Assembly (NCBI RefSeq): GCF_000820045.1
Contig: NZ_CDBJ01000071.1
Span: forward strand, 190,174 to 254,173
Length of the DNA stretch: 64,000 nucleotides
Direction of reading: 5' to 3'
Source of the DNA: Aeromonas rivuli
Lineage (GTDB): Bacteria; Pseudomonadota; Gammaproteobacteria; Enterobacterales; Aeromonadaceae
The notes below the pieces were generated by a model, which was not told the DNA's origin, did no database searches, and worked only from the letters and a program-made list of their open reading frames with translations. The position numbers were made by a program, and so were the translations under genes. Shown piece by piece: positions 41,493-59,029 of this stretch. Within the stretch, counting starts at the first letter, position 1, and every line of letters starts with the position of its first letter.

Positions 41493-42199
41493 GTATTGCT
41501 CTCCTCCTGAAGCAGCAGTTGCCACATCAGCTCGGCCCTGCGCCAATCCTCGAGGGTATCTATGTCTTGCACCCGGTGACTCGGCAGGAGCAGGGGGCTG
41601 GCTTTGGCACTGAACAGCCGTTGCTCTGCCAACCAGGCCGCGGGTCTGCCCCAGTAAAACTGTCCCGCATCGTGGAGTACCTCGGGTAAGTCCTGGGAGC
41701 GGGTGGGAAAGTGCTCGGGAAACAGCATCGCAACACCCTGGCCTGCCTTCAGAAAGCCGCGATAGGGAGAGTAGTCGAAGGTGGTGGCGCTAAAGGCAAA
41801 ATCCTGATGGCCTTGTTCGAGCAGGGCCAATCCTGCGAGGAGATCTTGCGGGCGAACAAAAGGCGCGGTGGCATAGAGGCAGCACAGAGGACCCAGTGTC
41901 CAGCCCTGAGCAAGAGCCCAGTTGATCCCGTGCGCGACCACGACTTGAGTGCCTGCATGATCATCAGCCAGCTCGGCTGGTCGAATGAAAGGGACGTCCG
42001 CCCCCAGATCGCGCGCAATGGCTGCAATCTCATCATCGTCTGTCGAGACGATGATATGGTCGAAGCAACCGGCCTCCTGGGCCGCCTTTATCGAGTGCGC
42101 GATCATAGGCAGGCCCGCGAAAGGGCGGATATTTTTACGAGGAATGCGTTTGCTGCCCCCTCGTGCCGGAATGATGGCAATGATTTTCTGGTGGTTCAT
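41489..42199 (-). CDS. pseF: Pseudaminic acid cytidylyltransferase PseF (NeuA-like)
   Basis: A 236-residue CMP-sugar synthetase that activates pseudaminic acid with CTP. AIIPARGGSKRIPRKNIRPF (residues 9-28) is the nucleotide-binding P-loop-like motif, followed by VSTDDDEIAAIA and LYATAPFVRPQDLL. The product, CMP-pseudaminic acid, is the donor for Maf1. ATG at 42199 lies 32 bases after pseC. It is called neuA in the A. caviae flm operon. Confidence 0.93.
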   Translation of the reverse strand: MNHQKIIAIIPARGGSKRIPRKNIRPFAGLPMIAHSIKAAQEAGCFDHIIVSTDDDEIAAIARDLGADVPFIRPAELADDHAGTQVVVAHGINWALAQGWTLGPLCCLYATAPFVRPQDLLAGLALLEQGHQDFAFSATTFDYSPYRGFLKAGQGVAMLFPEHFPTRSQDLPEVLHDAGQFYWGRPAAWLAEQRLFSAKASPLLLPSHRVQDIDTLEDWRRAELMWQLLLQEESNT

Positions 42200-42231
42200 C
42201 TGCTGTTGCCTGGCTACGCCGTGCTAAAGGG

Positions 42232-44474
<2,243 letters not shown>

Positions 44475-44485
44475 TTATTCACTGG

Positions 44486-44893
44486 CTATTTAGTGACGGC
44501 CTGTTTGCTTTTCTCCCAGCCCTGGTAGTCGCCGCTGAGGTGATAGACATGGCTAAATCCGGCTTTTTCCAGTTCGGCTTCGGCAAGGGCGGCACGCCGT
44601 CCAGTTTGGCAATAGACCACCACAGGCAGCCTTCTGTCATCACCGATCTCGGCCAGACGCTTGATGAGCTGGTCGTGGGAAATGTTGATAGCGCCAGGAA
44701 TATGACCCTCGGCAAACTCCTCTTTCGTGCGTACATCCAGCAGCAGTGGCCGCTTGCTCGACTGTTTCTGCCAGCTCTGCAGGGTCTGCTGGTCGATGGG
44801 GACAACGGCCATGGCGTTGCTGCCAAGCAAGGCTGCACCGCACAGGCAGGACCATAACAGGGGCAGCATGAGGGAGCGACGAGAGAGGGTCAT
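44486..44893 (-). CDS. Exported rhodanese-like protein
   Basis: A 135-residue protein: signal peptide (MTLSRRSLMLPLLWSCLCGA to about residue 29, cleavage after AMA), then one rhodanese domain with LLLDVRTKEEFAEGHIPGAI and the active-site loop VVVYCQTGRRA, with Cys95. It probably acts as a periplasmic sulfur transferase or persulfide carrier. It is the last gene of the mtnN-cbiB-btuF group, 15 bases after btuF. Confidence 0.9.
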   Translation of the reverse strand: MTLSRRSLMLPLLWSCLCGAALLGSNAMAVVPIDQQTLQSWQKQSSKRPLLLDVRTKEEFAEGHIPGAINISHDQLIKRLAEIGDDRRLPVVVYCQTGRRAALAEAELEKAGFSHVYHLSGDYQGWEKSKQAVTK

Positions 44894-44908
44894 GGTGATC
44901 TCCAGATC

Positions 44909-45736
44909 TTAAGGTTGGGTCGCGCGCGCCGTGGCGATGGCCTGGCACACCTGTTCAACCGCGTTGAGTGCTCGCGGGGTAAATCGGTGCAGCTCATCCG
45001 GGTTGATCAGGGCGAGTCTGTGTTGTTTAACCGCATCCAGCATGGGCCACTGTTGCCAGTGATCCAGCACATGCTTGTCTCGGCTGCCCGCCAGGATAAG
45101 CTGGGGATTGGCCTTGATGATCTGCTCCAGCCCTACCTGGGGGTAGGGACCGGCCGCATCATCGACCAGATTGCGGCCACCACATAGGGTGATGGCTTGC
45201 GCCGGCCAGGCGTAGCCGCTGACGCTGGTCAGTGGCGGGTTCCAGAGCTGATAGAAGACGCGGATGGACTCACCATGACCATATTTGGCCTCAAGAGCCG
45301 CCAGTCTGGCGAGATAGGCATCGGCTTGGGCATTGGCACTCTGCTGCAACCCCAGTCGCTCGCCCAGGGCACGCATCTCCTGGCCCAGGGAGGCAAAGTT
45401 GGTGGGTTCAGAGTAAAACACCGGGATGCCAAGCTGTTCGATGGGGGCCAGCATGCGGGACTGGGCCGAGCGCCAGGCCACCACCAGATCCGGTTTTTGC
45501 GCCAGCAAGGCCTCGACATTGATGCTGCGGTAATTGGCCACATGGGGCAGGGCGCGCACCTGTGGCGGATAGTCGGAGGCATCATCGGTGGCGACGATGC
45601 GGCTCCCGGCGCCCATATCGACCAACAGCTCGGTGAGATGGGGGGTCAGGCTGATGATGCGCTGGGGCGGTTCGGCGGCATACGCCCTGGCCGCCAACAG
45701 ACAGAGCAAGGCACAGGGCAGCAGGCGCTTAACCAT
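44909..45736 (-). CDS. btuF: Vitamin B12-binding protein BtuF
   Basis: A 275-residue periplasmic binding protein of class III. A signal peptide (residues 1-20, ending AYA) is followed by two lobes: IISLTPHLTELLVDMGAGSR and the second lobe with GLEQIIKANPQLILAGSRD. It delivers cobalamin to the BtuCD transporter, which is not encoded nearby. Its start overlaps the cbiB stop by eight bases, linking B12 capture to B12 assembly. Confidence 0.9.
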   Translation of the reverse strand: MVKRLLPCALLCLLAARAYAAEPPQRIISLTPHLTELLVDMGAGSRIVATDDASDYPPQVRALPHVANYRSINVEALLAQKPDLVVAWRSAQSRMLAPIEQLGIPVFYSEPTNFASLGQEMRALGERLGLQQSANAQADAYLARLAALEAKYGHGESIRVFYQLWNPPLTSVSGYAWPAQAITLCGGRNLVDDAAGPYPQVGLEQIIKANPQLILAGSRDKHVLDHWQQWPMLDAVKQHRLALINPDELHRFTPRALNAVEQVCQAIATARATQP

Positions 45737-46691
45737 GCAGGCCTCCGGCGAGAGTCAACAGCAAGGCCAGCGCGAGCCAACCCCAACCGATACACAGGAG
45801 CCGCGTGAGCAGCCGACGCGGGCTCTCCCAGGAGGGATCGCCCCCATCCCCCAGCACCGGCAGTCGCACTAGCGTGCCTTGATAGTAACGGGGCCCTCCA
45901 AGGCGCAGTATGCATTGGTGCGCCAGGGTGGCAAGCAGGGCGCCAGCGGCGGGGTGGGGCCAACGGCTCACGCCAGTGCGCAGGGCACTCATCCCCTCTT
46001 TGACCTTGGGGAACAGGTTGGGCAGCGCCAGCAGCAGGGCGGCGGGGGCCGCTAATCCCTGATAGAGGGCTGCGGCCGGGCGGCCGAATTGCACGAAAGC
46101 CGGTTGCTTGCAGCTCCAGGCGTATTGCGTCAGCTGGGCCAAACGCCACAACAGGGCGCCCTGCACCCCGGCGAGGGCAAAGCCAAGCAGGGGCCCCGCC
46201 CAGCCGCCGAGCAGGCGCAAGGTGCAGGTCTCGCACAGCGCCTTGGCGAGGCCCATGGCCGAGAGCTTGCCGGTTTCGCGCTTGAGCCAGGGGGCGGCTT
46301 GCAGCCTGGCCAGGGGCAGGGTATCGCTTTTCAGCAAGGCGCCTCCCGCCGTGGCCAGGGTACGCAGAGGGCGGGACTCTATCATCAGCAACAGAAACAA
46401 TAGGTCGAACAGCGGCTCGGAGAGGGCGAGGTTGCGCACCGCCCAGAGCCCGGCCGCGCAGGGCAGCCAGACGACCAGCAGTGCCAGTATGCCCGCCTGC
46501 CACTGCGCGCTCGGGGTGCCGTCCGGGCGATGAACCTTGTGGCCCAGTCGGCTGAGCAGGGGCTCGGCGGCGGAGAGACGCAACCAGTCAGGCCTTGGCA
46601 GCAGGGCTTCGAGCAAGGCGGCGCCCCCCATGATGGCCGCCGGGGTGGCCGCCATCAGGATCAGGGTGTCGAGGGAGGGCAGGGTTATCAC
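45729..46691 (-). CDS. cbiB: Cobalamin biosynthesis protein CbiB/CobD-like
   Basis: A 320-residue polytopic membrane protein of the CobD/CbiB family, which forms the amide between the corrin ring and the aminopropanol arm. Several hydrophobic stretches are visible (residues about 7-25, 65-85, 135-155, 200-225 and 295-318). The N-terminal part with PRPDWLR and the middle are more divergent than in enteric CbiB, and the family hallmarks are weaker. Position between mtnN and btuF is conserved in related genomes. Start overlaps the mtnN stop (ATGA). Confidence 0.8.
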   Translation of the reverse strand: MITLPSLDTLILMAATPAAIMGGAALLEALLPRPDWLRLSAAEPLLSRLGHKVHRPDGTPSAQWQAGILALLVVWLPCAAGLWAVRNLALSEPLFDLLFLLLMIESRPLRTLATAGGALLKSDTLPLARLQAAPWLKRETGKLSAMGLAKALCETCTLRLLGGWAGPLLGFALAGVQGALLWRLAQLTQYAWSCKQPAFVQFGRPAAALYQGLAAPAALLLALPNLFPKVKEGMSALRTGVSRWPHPAAGALLATLAHQCILRLGGPRYYQGTLVRLPVLGDGGDPSWESPRRLLTRLLCIGWGWLALALLLTLAGGLHG

Positions 46692-47380
46692 AGCTTGCCG
46701 AGCAGGGAGAGGATCACCTCGGCGGAGTGCTGGCCGGCGACCTCGATAAAGGCGTCGAAGGATTCCACTTGCTCCTTGCCGGCGATGTCAGACATGGCGC
46801 GCACCACCAGATAAGGCACGCCAAACATATGACACACCTGGCCGATGGCGGCCCCTTCCATCTCGACCGCCAGCATCTGCGGGAAGTCGGCGCGGGCACG
46901 GTTGATGGCATCCGGCTTGCACATGAATTGATCGCCGGTGCAGATGAGGCCCAGCTTGGTTTGATGCTTGCCGTGCAGGGCGATGCACTCCTGGGCCAGG
47001 GCTATGAGACGCGCATCGCAGGGGAAGGCGGCGGGTTGTTGCGCCATCTGGCCCATCTCGTAACCAAAGGCGGTCACGTCTACGTCGTGAAAACGCATCT
47101 CGCTGGCGATCACCACATCCCCTACCCGCAGCGCTTGATCGAAACCGCCGGCGGAGCCGGTATTGATCACGCAGTCGGGGGAAAATCTCTCCAGCAGCAG
47201 CGAGGTGGCGACGCTGGCGGCTACTTTGCCGATGCCGGAGCGGGTCAGGATCACCTCTTTGCCTGCCAGTGTGCCGCTATAAAACTCGCAACCGCCAATC
47301 TTGGTGGTGGTCATGTCGCTCAGCTGGGCGCGCAGCAGGGCAACTTCCTGCTCCATGGCGCCGATAATACCTACTTTCAT
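46688..47380 (-). CDS. mtnN: MTA/SAH nucleosidase MtnN (Pfs)
   Basis: A 230-residue enzyme that hydrolyses methylthioadenosine and S-adenosylhomocysteine, feeding autoinducer-2 and methionine salvage. [20 protein letters not shown] at the N terminus has the catalytic Glu, and [15 protein letters not shown] and [13 protein letters not shown] hold the ribose-binding Glu and the catalytic Asp. It is the first gene of the leftward mtnN-cbiB-btuF-rhodanese group. The promoter should lie in 47,381-47,480. Confidence 0.95.
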   Translation of the reverse strand: MKVGIIGAMEQEVALLRAQLSDMTTTKIGGCEFYSGTLAGKEVILTRSGIGKVAASVATSLLLERFSPDCVINTGSAGGFDQALRVGDVVIASEMRFHDVDVTAFGYEMGQMAQQPAAFPCDARLIALAQECIALHGKHQTKLGLICTGDQFMCKPDAINRARADFPQMLAVEMEGAAIGQVCHMFGVPYLVVRAMSDIAGKEQVESFDAFIEVAGQHSAEVILSLLGKL

Positions 47381-47482
47381 CAGAAACCTCGTCTAGGGGC
47401 TCAAGCCCGCCTAAGTTGCGGCAATCATAGCAAAAATCCGCGCCAAGCCTACAGGCGAGGCGGCCTTGGGTGATCGCTTGCA

Positions 47483-47513
47483 CAAAAAAACGCCCCCGCA
47501 GGGGCGGGGGCGT
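47483..47513 (-). terminator. Rho-independent terminator after gltBD
   Basis: CGCCCCCGC (47491-47499) pairs with GCGGGGGCG (47504-47512) around a 4-base loop; on the minus strand a run of seven T follows. It ends the leftward gltB-gltD transcript. Confidence 0.88.
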
Positions 47514-47564
47514 CGGTTTGTTAGTCAGAGCGACCAGAGAAGGCCTTCGGACTCATGGCCTGGG

Positions 47565-47672
47565 TCAAACGGCCAGATAGTCCATGATCCCTTCGGTGGC
47601 CTTGCGGCCTTCGTAGCTGATGGAGACACCACCGAGGATGTCTCCTGGGTTCGCTATCGACGACGGCCGGGC
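47565..47672 (-). pseudogene. Duplicated 3' fragment of a gltD-like gene
   Basis: Directly beyond the gltD stop a frame reads GDILGGVSISYEGRKATEGI and MDYLAV before a TGA at 47567-47569. It parallels the true end of glt[22 protein letters not shown], at the DNA level (about 45 bases with few changes). It has no start and no upstream part, so it is a partial tandem duplication or the tail of a lost paralogue. Confidence 0.75.
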
Positions 47673-53557
<5,885 letters not shown>

Positions 53558-54158
53558 TGCATATCTCCCTTGCTCGGCCTTGATTCGCAAACTGCATAAA
53601 TTGCGATTGGCTCTTGTGGTTCCGTCTGCCTGAAGTGGCGAATCTCCAAACTAATGGGAATTTTGCACTAGGTCAATTGGACAAGTCAGATGTTTTACTT
53701 GTTACATCCACATAACAAAATGTGGTTGCGTATTGATATGTGGGGGGTGTTTTGGTGTATTGGTTTGCTTTTTGTTGATATACTAGCGTTATATATCTAA
53801 ATATTGCACTTTGTCAGTTGAGGTAGCGACCAGACCCTCTTGTAGTAATCTTACCAAGCTGCGCAATCAGTGAATGAGTTCGATCACATTTCTCTGTTGT
53901 GCGACTTGCTTTTACTTCCCACCGAGATACCGATTTATTTGTTTTTATAAACAAAAGCTTAGTGGCATTTATTCTCATCACCTGAGGTTCACTGTTGCCA
54001 GCATGACGGCAGCACCGAACGGGATAAAGTCTCGGTTGGAGATATTTATTCGGTTCAGGATGAATATTTATATGTTTTTACACCGGGCTGACTCTTGATC
54101 CAGCTCAGCATGGTGGCCAACCCAGCCTGTACAATTTCGCTTTTTATCGGGAGTTGTC
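53558..54158. other. Divergent region between gltB and yhcC-like gene
   Basis: About 600 bases, strongly AT-rich between 53,640 and 54,080, with no gene I can support. It should hold promoters for gltB (leftward) and for the radical SAM gene. No riboswitch was recognised. Confidence 0.65.
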
Positions 54159-55088
54159 ATGCAGTTACATGAAATGGTCAATACCCTGGGGCAGGATCTC
54201 AAGCGCCGCCATGGTGAGAAGATCCACAAACTCTCCATTCATGGCGCCTTCAGCTGTCCGAATCGGGACGGCACCCTGGGGCGTGGGGGCTGCACCTTCT
54301 GCAATGTCTCCTCCTTCGCCGATGAGTCGGCCCAGCAGCTCTCGGTGATGGCTCAACTCAAGGCCCGGCGTGAGGAAGTGACGCGAGCGCGGCGCTATCT
54401 CGCCTATTTTCAGGCCTATACCAGCACCTATGCCGAGGTGGCCTATCTGAAGCAGATGTACGAAGAGGCGCTCTCGGTGAGCGACATGGTGGGCTTGTGT
54501 GTCGGCACCCGGCCTGATTGCGTGCCGGATGCCGTACTCGATCTGCTGGCCGGTTATCAGTCCCAGGGTTATGAGGTGTGGCTGGAGTTGGGGCTGCAAA
54601 GCGCCAATGACGAGACACTCAGGCGGATCAATCGTGGCCACGGCTATGAGGCTTATGCCGATGCGGTGCGCCGTGCCCAGGTGCGTGGTATCAAGGTGTG
54701 CACGCATCTCATTGTCGGCTTGCCGGGTGAACAGGCGATGGAGAGTGTGCAGACCCTGCAACGAGTCGTCGAGACAGGGGTCGAGGGGATCAAGTTGCAC
54801 CCTCTGCATGTGGTGACTGGCAGCACCCTGGGCAAAGCCTGGCTGGCAGGGAGGCTGGTGGTGCCGACGCTGGCAGAATATGTGGCGGCGGCGGTCGCCA
54901 TGATCCAGCACACGCCGCCGGAGGTGGTCTATCACAGGGTCTCTGCCTCGGCCCGTAAACCGACCCTGCTGGCTCCGGACTGGTGCGAGAATCGCTGGAC
55001 AGCCATGAGTCTGATTGCAGCAGGCTTGTCCGAGAGCGGTCCTCAGGGCCATCGGTTGGGAACCCCCTTTCTACTCGATAGCCAATAA
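54159..55088 (+). CDS. yhcC: YhcC-type radical SAM protein
   Basis: A 309-residue radical SAM protein of the TIGR01212 group. The cluster motif is FSCPNRDGTLGRGGCTFC, with Cys33, Cys45 and Cys48 in the CX11CX2C spacing characteristic of this family, and ELGLQSANDETLRRINRGH and GIKLHPLHVVTGSTLGK are further signatures. Enteric YhcC also lies next to gltB. Its reaction is not established; related proteins modify RNA. GGGAG lies eight bases before ATG 54159. Confidence 0.9.
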   Translation: MQLHEMVNTLGQDLKRRHGEKIHKLSIHGAFSCPNRDGTLGRGGCTFCNVSSFADESAQQLSVMAQLKARREEVTRARRYLAYFQAYTSTYAEVAYLKQMYEEALSVSDMVGLCVGTRPDCVPDAVLDLLAGYQSQGYEVWLELGLQSANDETLRRINRGHGYEAYADAVRRAQVRGIKVCTHLIVGLPGEQAMESVQTLQRVVETGVEGIKLHPLHVVTGSTLGKAWLAGRLVVPTLAEYVAAAVAMIQHTPPEVVYHRVSASARKPTLLAPDWCENRWTAMSLIAAGLSESGPQGHRLGTPFLLDSQ

Positions 55089-55464
55089 CTGACTAACCTA
55101 TCAAATTTAGCAAAAAAAACAGTGGGTTATTAGATGAAAATCAGACTCTGTTCTATAGTTCTCAGGTCGCTAAGCTGTTAAGGTGCGCCGTTCGGAGATA
55201 TCTGCCAGGCCACGCATTCAATGCCATCAGGCTGATGTAGCACCGAACCTTGAGGTGACCTGTTTGGTGCCTTATCGTGATAGGGGTGACATGGGCCACA
55301 GCGCAGATGGCATGTCTCTTATTAGGGATTACGTGTTTTTATTGGGTATCATATGAGTATCTTTGTGCTTATCATCACAACCAGACGCCTCAGGTAAACG
55401 GCGTTTTGGCGCTGAGCATGGATAAGCAAGGTTGACCCCCAGCCTATTTATCGAACAGGATTTT
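55089..55464. other. Leader of the lap operon
   Basis: About 376 bases without a gene. A short AT-rich pair AACC/GGTT around 55,100-55,130 may end yhcC transcription. I looked for a c-di-GMP (GEMM) riboswitch and for sigma-54 or sigma-28 elements and saw none. Confidence 0.5.
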
Positions 55465-57609
55465 ATGCAAGCAGAAACCGACCATATCGATGAGCTGTTG
55501 GAATGCCTGGTCTTCCTGACCCGTTTCTATGGCGTTCCCAATAGCAAGGATGCGTTGACCACTGGGCTGCCACTGGTGTCCGGTCGGTTGACCACGGCGC
55601 TGCTCAGCCGCGCCGCAGAACGTGCTGGCCTCTCTGCCCGGGAGGTGCTGCAACCTCTCGAACAAATATCCTCACTGCTGTTGCCCTGTATTTTGCAGAC
55701 CCGCGATGGCGGTGCCTGCATCTTGCTGGAGTGGAACGAGGATCGCAGTCAGGCCAAGGTTATTTTTCCTCAGGCAGGCGATGCGGCCGAGTGGCTAACG
55801 GCAGCCCAACTCGGCGATGCGTATCTGGGACGGCTCTTTTTCGTCAAGAAGCAGTTTCGCTTCGACGAACGCTCCCCCAAGGTGCTGGAGACCCGCGACG
55901 GTCACTGGTTCTGGAGTACCCTGCTGGAGTCGCGGGGCATCTATCGCGATGTCCTGGTGGCCTCAATTCTGATCAATTTGTTTGCGGTGGCCAGCCCTCT
56001 GTTCACCATGAACGTCTATGACAAAATAGTACCCAACCTTGCCTTCGATTCCCTCTGGGTGCTGGCGGTGGGCGCCGTGGTGGTGTTTACCTTCGATTTT
56101 GTGATGCGCCAGTTGCGCAGCTACTTCATCGATATTGCCGGCAAGAAGTCGGATGTGCTGCTGTCGGCCAAGATTTTTGCCAAGGTGATGGGGATGCGAA
56201 TGGAGTCGAGACCCGCGTCCACCGGTGCCTTTGCCAAACATTTGCAGGAGTTTGAGTCGGTGCGGGAGTTCTTCACATCGGCCACTGTCTCAACCCTGAT
56301 CGATCTGCCATTTGCCATCTTCTTCCTGGTGGTGATCTGGATGTTTGCCGGGGTCATGGTGGTGGTGCCCATCGTCGCCATGCTGATCCTGCTGGCCTAC
56401 AGCTTCTATATACAGGGTTCCCTCAAACAGTCGATTGAGGAGGGCTCACGGCTCGCCTCCCAGAAAAACGCCAACCTGGTGGAGAGCATCGCGGGTCTTG
56501 AAACCGTCAAGATCTTCGGGGCCGAAAGCATGTTCCAGCATCGCTGGGAACAGGCGGTTTCCCACATCTCCACCTGGGGGGTACAGACCCGCCGTATCAC
56601 CAACTCCATGTCATCCCTGGCGAGTTACATCCAGCAGGTGGTGACGGTCGGACTGGTGATTGTCGGTGTTTACCAGATCTCGGATGGCCTGGTTACCATG
56701 GGTGGCATGATAGCCGCCGTCATGCTGTCGAGTCGTGCCATCGCGCCCATGGTGCAGCTCTCTGTGCTCGCTACCCGCTATAACCAGGCCCGCTCTGCGT
56801 TGACCATCCTCGAGGGGATCATGAGTACCCCGGGTGAGCAGGAGGAGGGGCGGCAGTACATTCACCACCCCGTGGTGGAGGGGCGTATCGAATTCGAGAA
56901 TGTCACTTTCAAATACCCGGGCATGGAGACCAGCACCTTGCACGACATCAGTCTCAAGATTGAACCGGGCGAGAAGGTGGCAATCATAGGTCGGATCGGG
57001 GCGGGCAAGACCACGCTTGAAAAGTTACTGATGGGGTTATATCGCCCAACCGATGGTTCGGTGCGTCTGGATGGTTTCGATCTCGATCAGCTGGCCCCTG
57101 CCGCGGTGCGCCGTAACATAGGTTGCGTGCCCCAGGATGTGACCCTCTTCTTTGGCTCGGTGCGCGACAACATCATGCTGGGCAACCCCTTGGTTGATGA
57201 TGCCAGGGTATTGCGCGCCGCCAAGCGAGCCGGGGTGACCAACTTCACCAATCGGGATCCCAACGGTCTGGATCGCCAGATTGGTGAGGGGGGGCGTCAG
57301 CTATCCGGTGGTCAGCGCCAGGCTATTTTGCTGGCTCGGGCGCTGCTCAATGACCCTCCCATACTGGTGATGGATGAGCCGACCTCCAACATGGACAACC
57401 AGTCCGAGCAACAGGTCAAGCAGGAGCTGGCCAGGCTCGGCTCTGAGACTACCCTGATTGTCATTACCCACAAGACATTGATGCTGGATGTGGTCAATCG
57501 GGTGATCGTTATCGAGCAAGGCAAAATAGTGGCGGACGGTCCCAAGGTTCAGGTGTTGCAACAACTCAAAGAAGGCAAGGTACGGGTTCAGGAGGCATCT
57601 AATGCTTAA
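55465..57609 (+). CDS. lapB: Type I secretion ABC transporter LapB
   Basis: A 714-residue ABC exporter. The N-terminal 120 residues form a C39-peptidase-like domain without an obvious catalytic Cys, as in adhesin exporters. Membrane helices span about 145-430. The ATPase has Walker A GRIGAGKT (509-516), signature LSGGQ (613-617) and Walker B ILVMDEP (633-639). ATG at 55465 is favoured over a TTG at 55432. It exports the LapA-type adhesin and overlaps lapC by eight bases. Confidence 0.93.
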   Translation: MQAETDHIDELLECLVFLTRFYGVPNSKDALTTGLPLVSGRLTTALLSRAAERAGLSAREVLQPLEQISSLLLPCILQTRDGGACILLEWNEDRSQAKVIFPQAGDAAEWLTAAQLGDAYLGRLFFVKKQFRFDERSPKVLETRDGHWFWSTLLESRGIYRDVLVASILINLFAVASPLFTMNVYDKIVPNLAFDSLWVLAVGAVVVFTFDFVMRQLRSYFIDIAGKKSDVLLSAKIFAKVMGMRMESRPASTGAFAKHLQEFESVREFFTSATVSTLIDLPFAIFFLVVIWMFAGVMVVVPIVAMLILLAYSFYIQGSLKQSIEEGSRLASQKNANLVESIAGLETVKIFGAESMFQHRWEQAVSHISTWGVQTRRITNSMSSLASYIQQVVTVGLVIVGVYQISDGLVTMGGMIAAVMLSSRAIAPMVQLSVLATRYNQARSALTILEGIMSTPGEQEEGRQYIHHPVVEGRIEFENVTFKYPGMETSTLHDISLKIEPGEKVAIIGRIGAGKTTLEKLLMGLYRPTDGSVRLDGFDLDQLAPAAVRRNIGCVPQDVTLFFGSVRDNIMLGNPLVDDARVLRAAKRAGVTNFTNRDPNGLDRQIGEGGRQLSGGQRQAILLARALLNDPPILVMDEPTSNMDNQSEQQVKQELARLGSETTLIVITHKTLMLDVVNRVIVIEQGKIVADGPKVQVLQQLKEGKVRVQEASNA

Positions 57610-58993
57610 GAAGGATGTGTTGCCCGCCCAGGAGCATCTGGCCTTCGTGGATGATGGTGCCGCCGCCGTATTGCTCAGTACACCAACCCGGGCACGAGTG
57701 CTGCTCTGGTGCTGTTTCCTCTTCTTTATGAGCGCCCTGATCTGGGCCGCATGGGCCAAGCTCGACGAGGTGACCGTGGGACAGGGCAAGGTGATCCCAT
57801 CCCGCCAATTGCAGGTGATCCAGAACCTGGAGGGGGGGATTGTCAAAGAGATCTTCGTCAAGGAGGGCGACATCGTCGAGAAGGGCCAGACCTTGTTGCG
57901 CATCGATGACACCCGGTTTCGCTCCGACTTTCGTGAGCGCGAGCAGGAGCTGGTTACCCTAAAGGGCGACATCGCTCGCCTGCGAGCGGAGATCCGCAGC
58001 GTGGTCGTCAAAAGCGAGGCTAACGTGAGTTGGCGCGAGCAGGTGGCGATTGACAAACAGGCCATCGATTTCCCGGAAGGTTATGAGAATGTATTTGCCG
58101 AATATGCGGCCCGTGAGGTGTCGGTGCAAAATGATCGACTCAACAACCTTCAGAATCAGCTCTATATCCTGGGACAACAGATAGAGCAGAAAGAGCAGGA
58201 GCTAATCGAACTCAACTCGAAAATACGTACCGTGGGTCGCAGTGTGGATCTTGCTCGCCAAGAATTGAATATCAGCCGCCCATTGGCGAAAGAGGGGATA
58301 GTACCTCAGGTTGAATTGATCAAACTGGAACGCCAGGTAAACGAAATGCAGGGTGAGCTGGAGAGTAATCGCCTGGTAATTCCCAAACTAAACTCCGCAT
58401 TGCGGGAAGCCATCTCCAAGCGCAATGATATCGCACTGAAATTCCGAGCCGATGCCCAGACTGAATTGAATGAGCGTCAGGGTAAATTGGGTCAGCTCTC
58501 CGCAGGCCAGGTGGGGCTGCGAGATCGCGTCGACAGAACCAGCGTGGTTGCACCTCTTAAAGGCACCATCAAAAAGCTGAAGATCAATACCTTGGGTGGT
58601 GTGGTCCAGCCAGGCATGGATTTGATGGAGATAGTGCCACTTGAGGATACACTCTTAGTTGAAGCCAAGGTGTCACCCAAGGATATTGCGTTTTTGCGAC
58701 CCGGATTGGAAGCCGTGGTGAAATTCACTGCCTATGATTTCACCATCTATGGGGGCTTGCATGGCAAGGTAGAACAAATAAGTGCCGACTCTATTCAAGA
58801 TGAGGAGGGTAACTCCTTCTATCTGGTACGAGTCAGGACGGATAAAAGCTTTCTGGGCGATGAAACAAATGCATTACCCATCATCCCCGGTATGTTAGCC
58901 AGTGCAGACATCATCACTGGTAAAAAGAGTGTTCTAGACTATTTGCTAAAACCGATATTGCGGGCCAAACAGTCGGCACTGAGGGAACGATAA
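57602..58993 (+). CDS. lapC: Type I secretion adaptor LapC (HlyD family)
   Basis: A 463-residue membrane fusion protein. One transmembrane helix (residues about 32-52) is followed by a lipoyl domain (KVIPSRQLQVIQNLEGGIVK), a long coiled coil (about 110-300, for example LNNLQNQLYILGQQIEQKEQ) and the C-terminal beta-barrel (VSPKDIAFLRPGLEAVVKFT). It connects LapB to the outer-membrane LapE channel. The start lies inside the 3' end of lapB, so the two are co-translated. Confidence 0.93.
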   Translation: MLKKDVLPAQEHLAFVDDGAAAVLLSTPTRARVLLWCCFLFFMSALIWAAWAKLDEVTVGQGKVIPSRQLQVIQNLEGGIVKEIFVKEGDIVEKGQTLLRIDDTRFRSDFREREQELVTLKGDIARLRAEIRSVVVKSEANVSWREQVAIDKQAIDFPEGYENVFAEYAAREVSVQNDRLNNLQNQLYILGQQIEQKEQELIELNSKIRTVGRSVDLARQELNISRPLAKEGIVPQVELIKLERQVNEMQGELESNRLVIPKLNSALREAISKRNDIALKFRADAQTELNERQGKLGQLSAGQVGLRDRVDRTSVVAPLKGTIKKLKINTLGGVVQPGMDLMEIVPLEDTLLVEAKVSPKDIAFLRPGLEAVVKFTAYDFTIYGGLHGKVEQISADSIQDEEGNSFYLVRVRTDKSFLGDETNALPIIPGMLASADIITGKKSVLDYLLKPILRAKQSALRER

Positions 58994-59029
58994 GCCAACA
59001 ATCAATAAAAGCATATGACTGGAGATATT

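Noticed and set aside
55089-55464. c-di-GMP riboswitch before lapB
   Set aside because: The GEMM core blocks and tetraloop pairing were not found.
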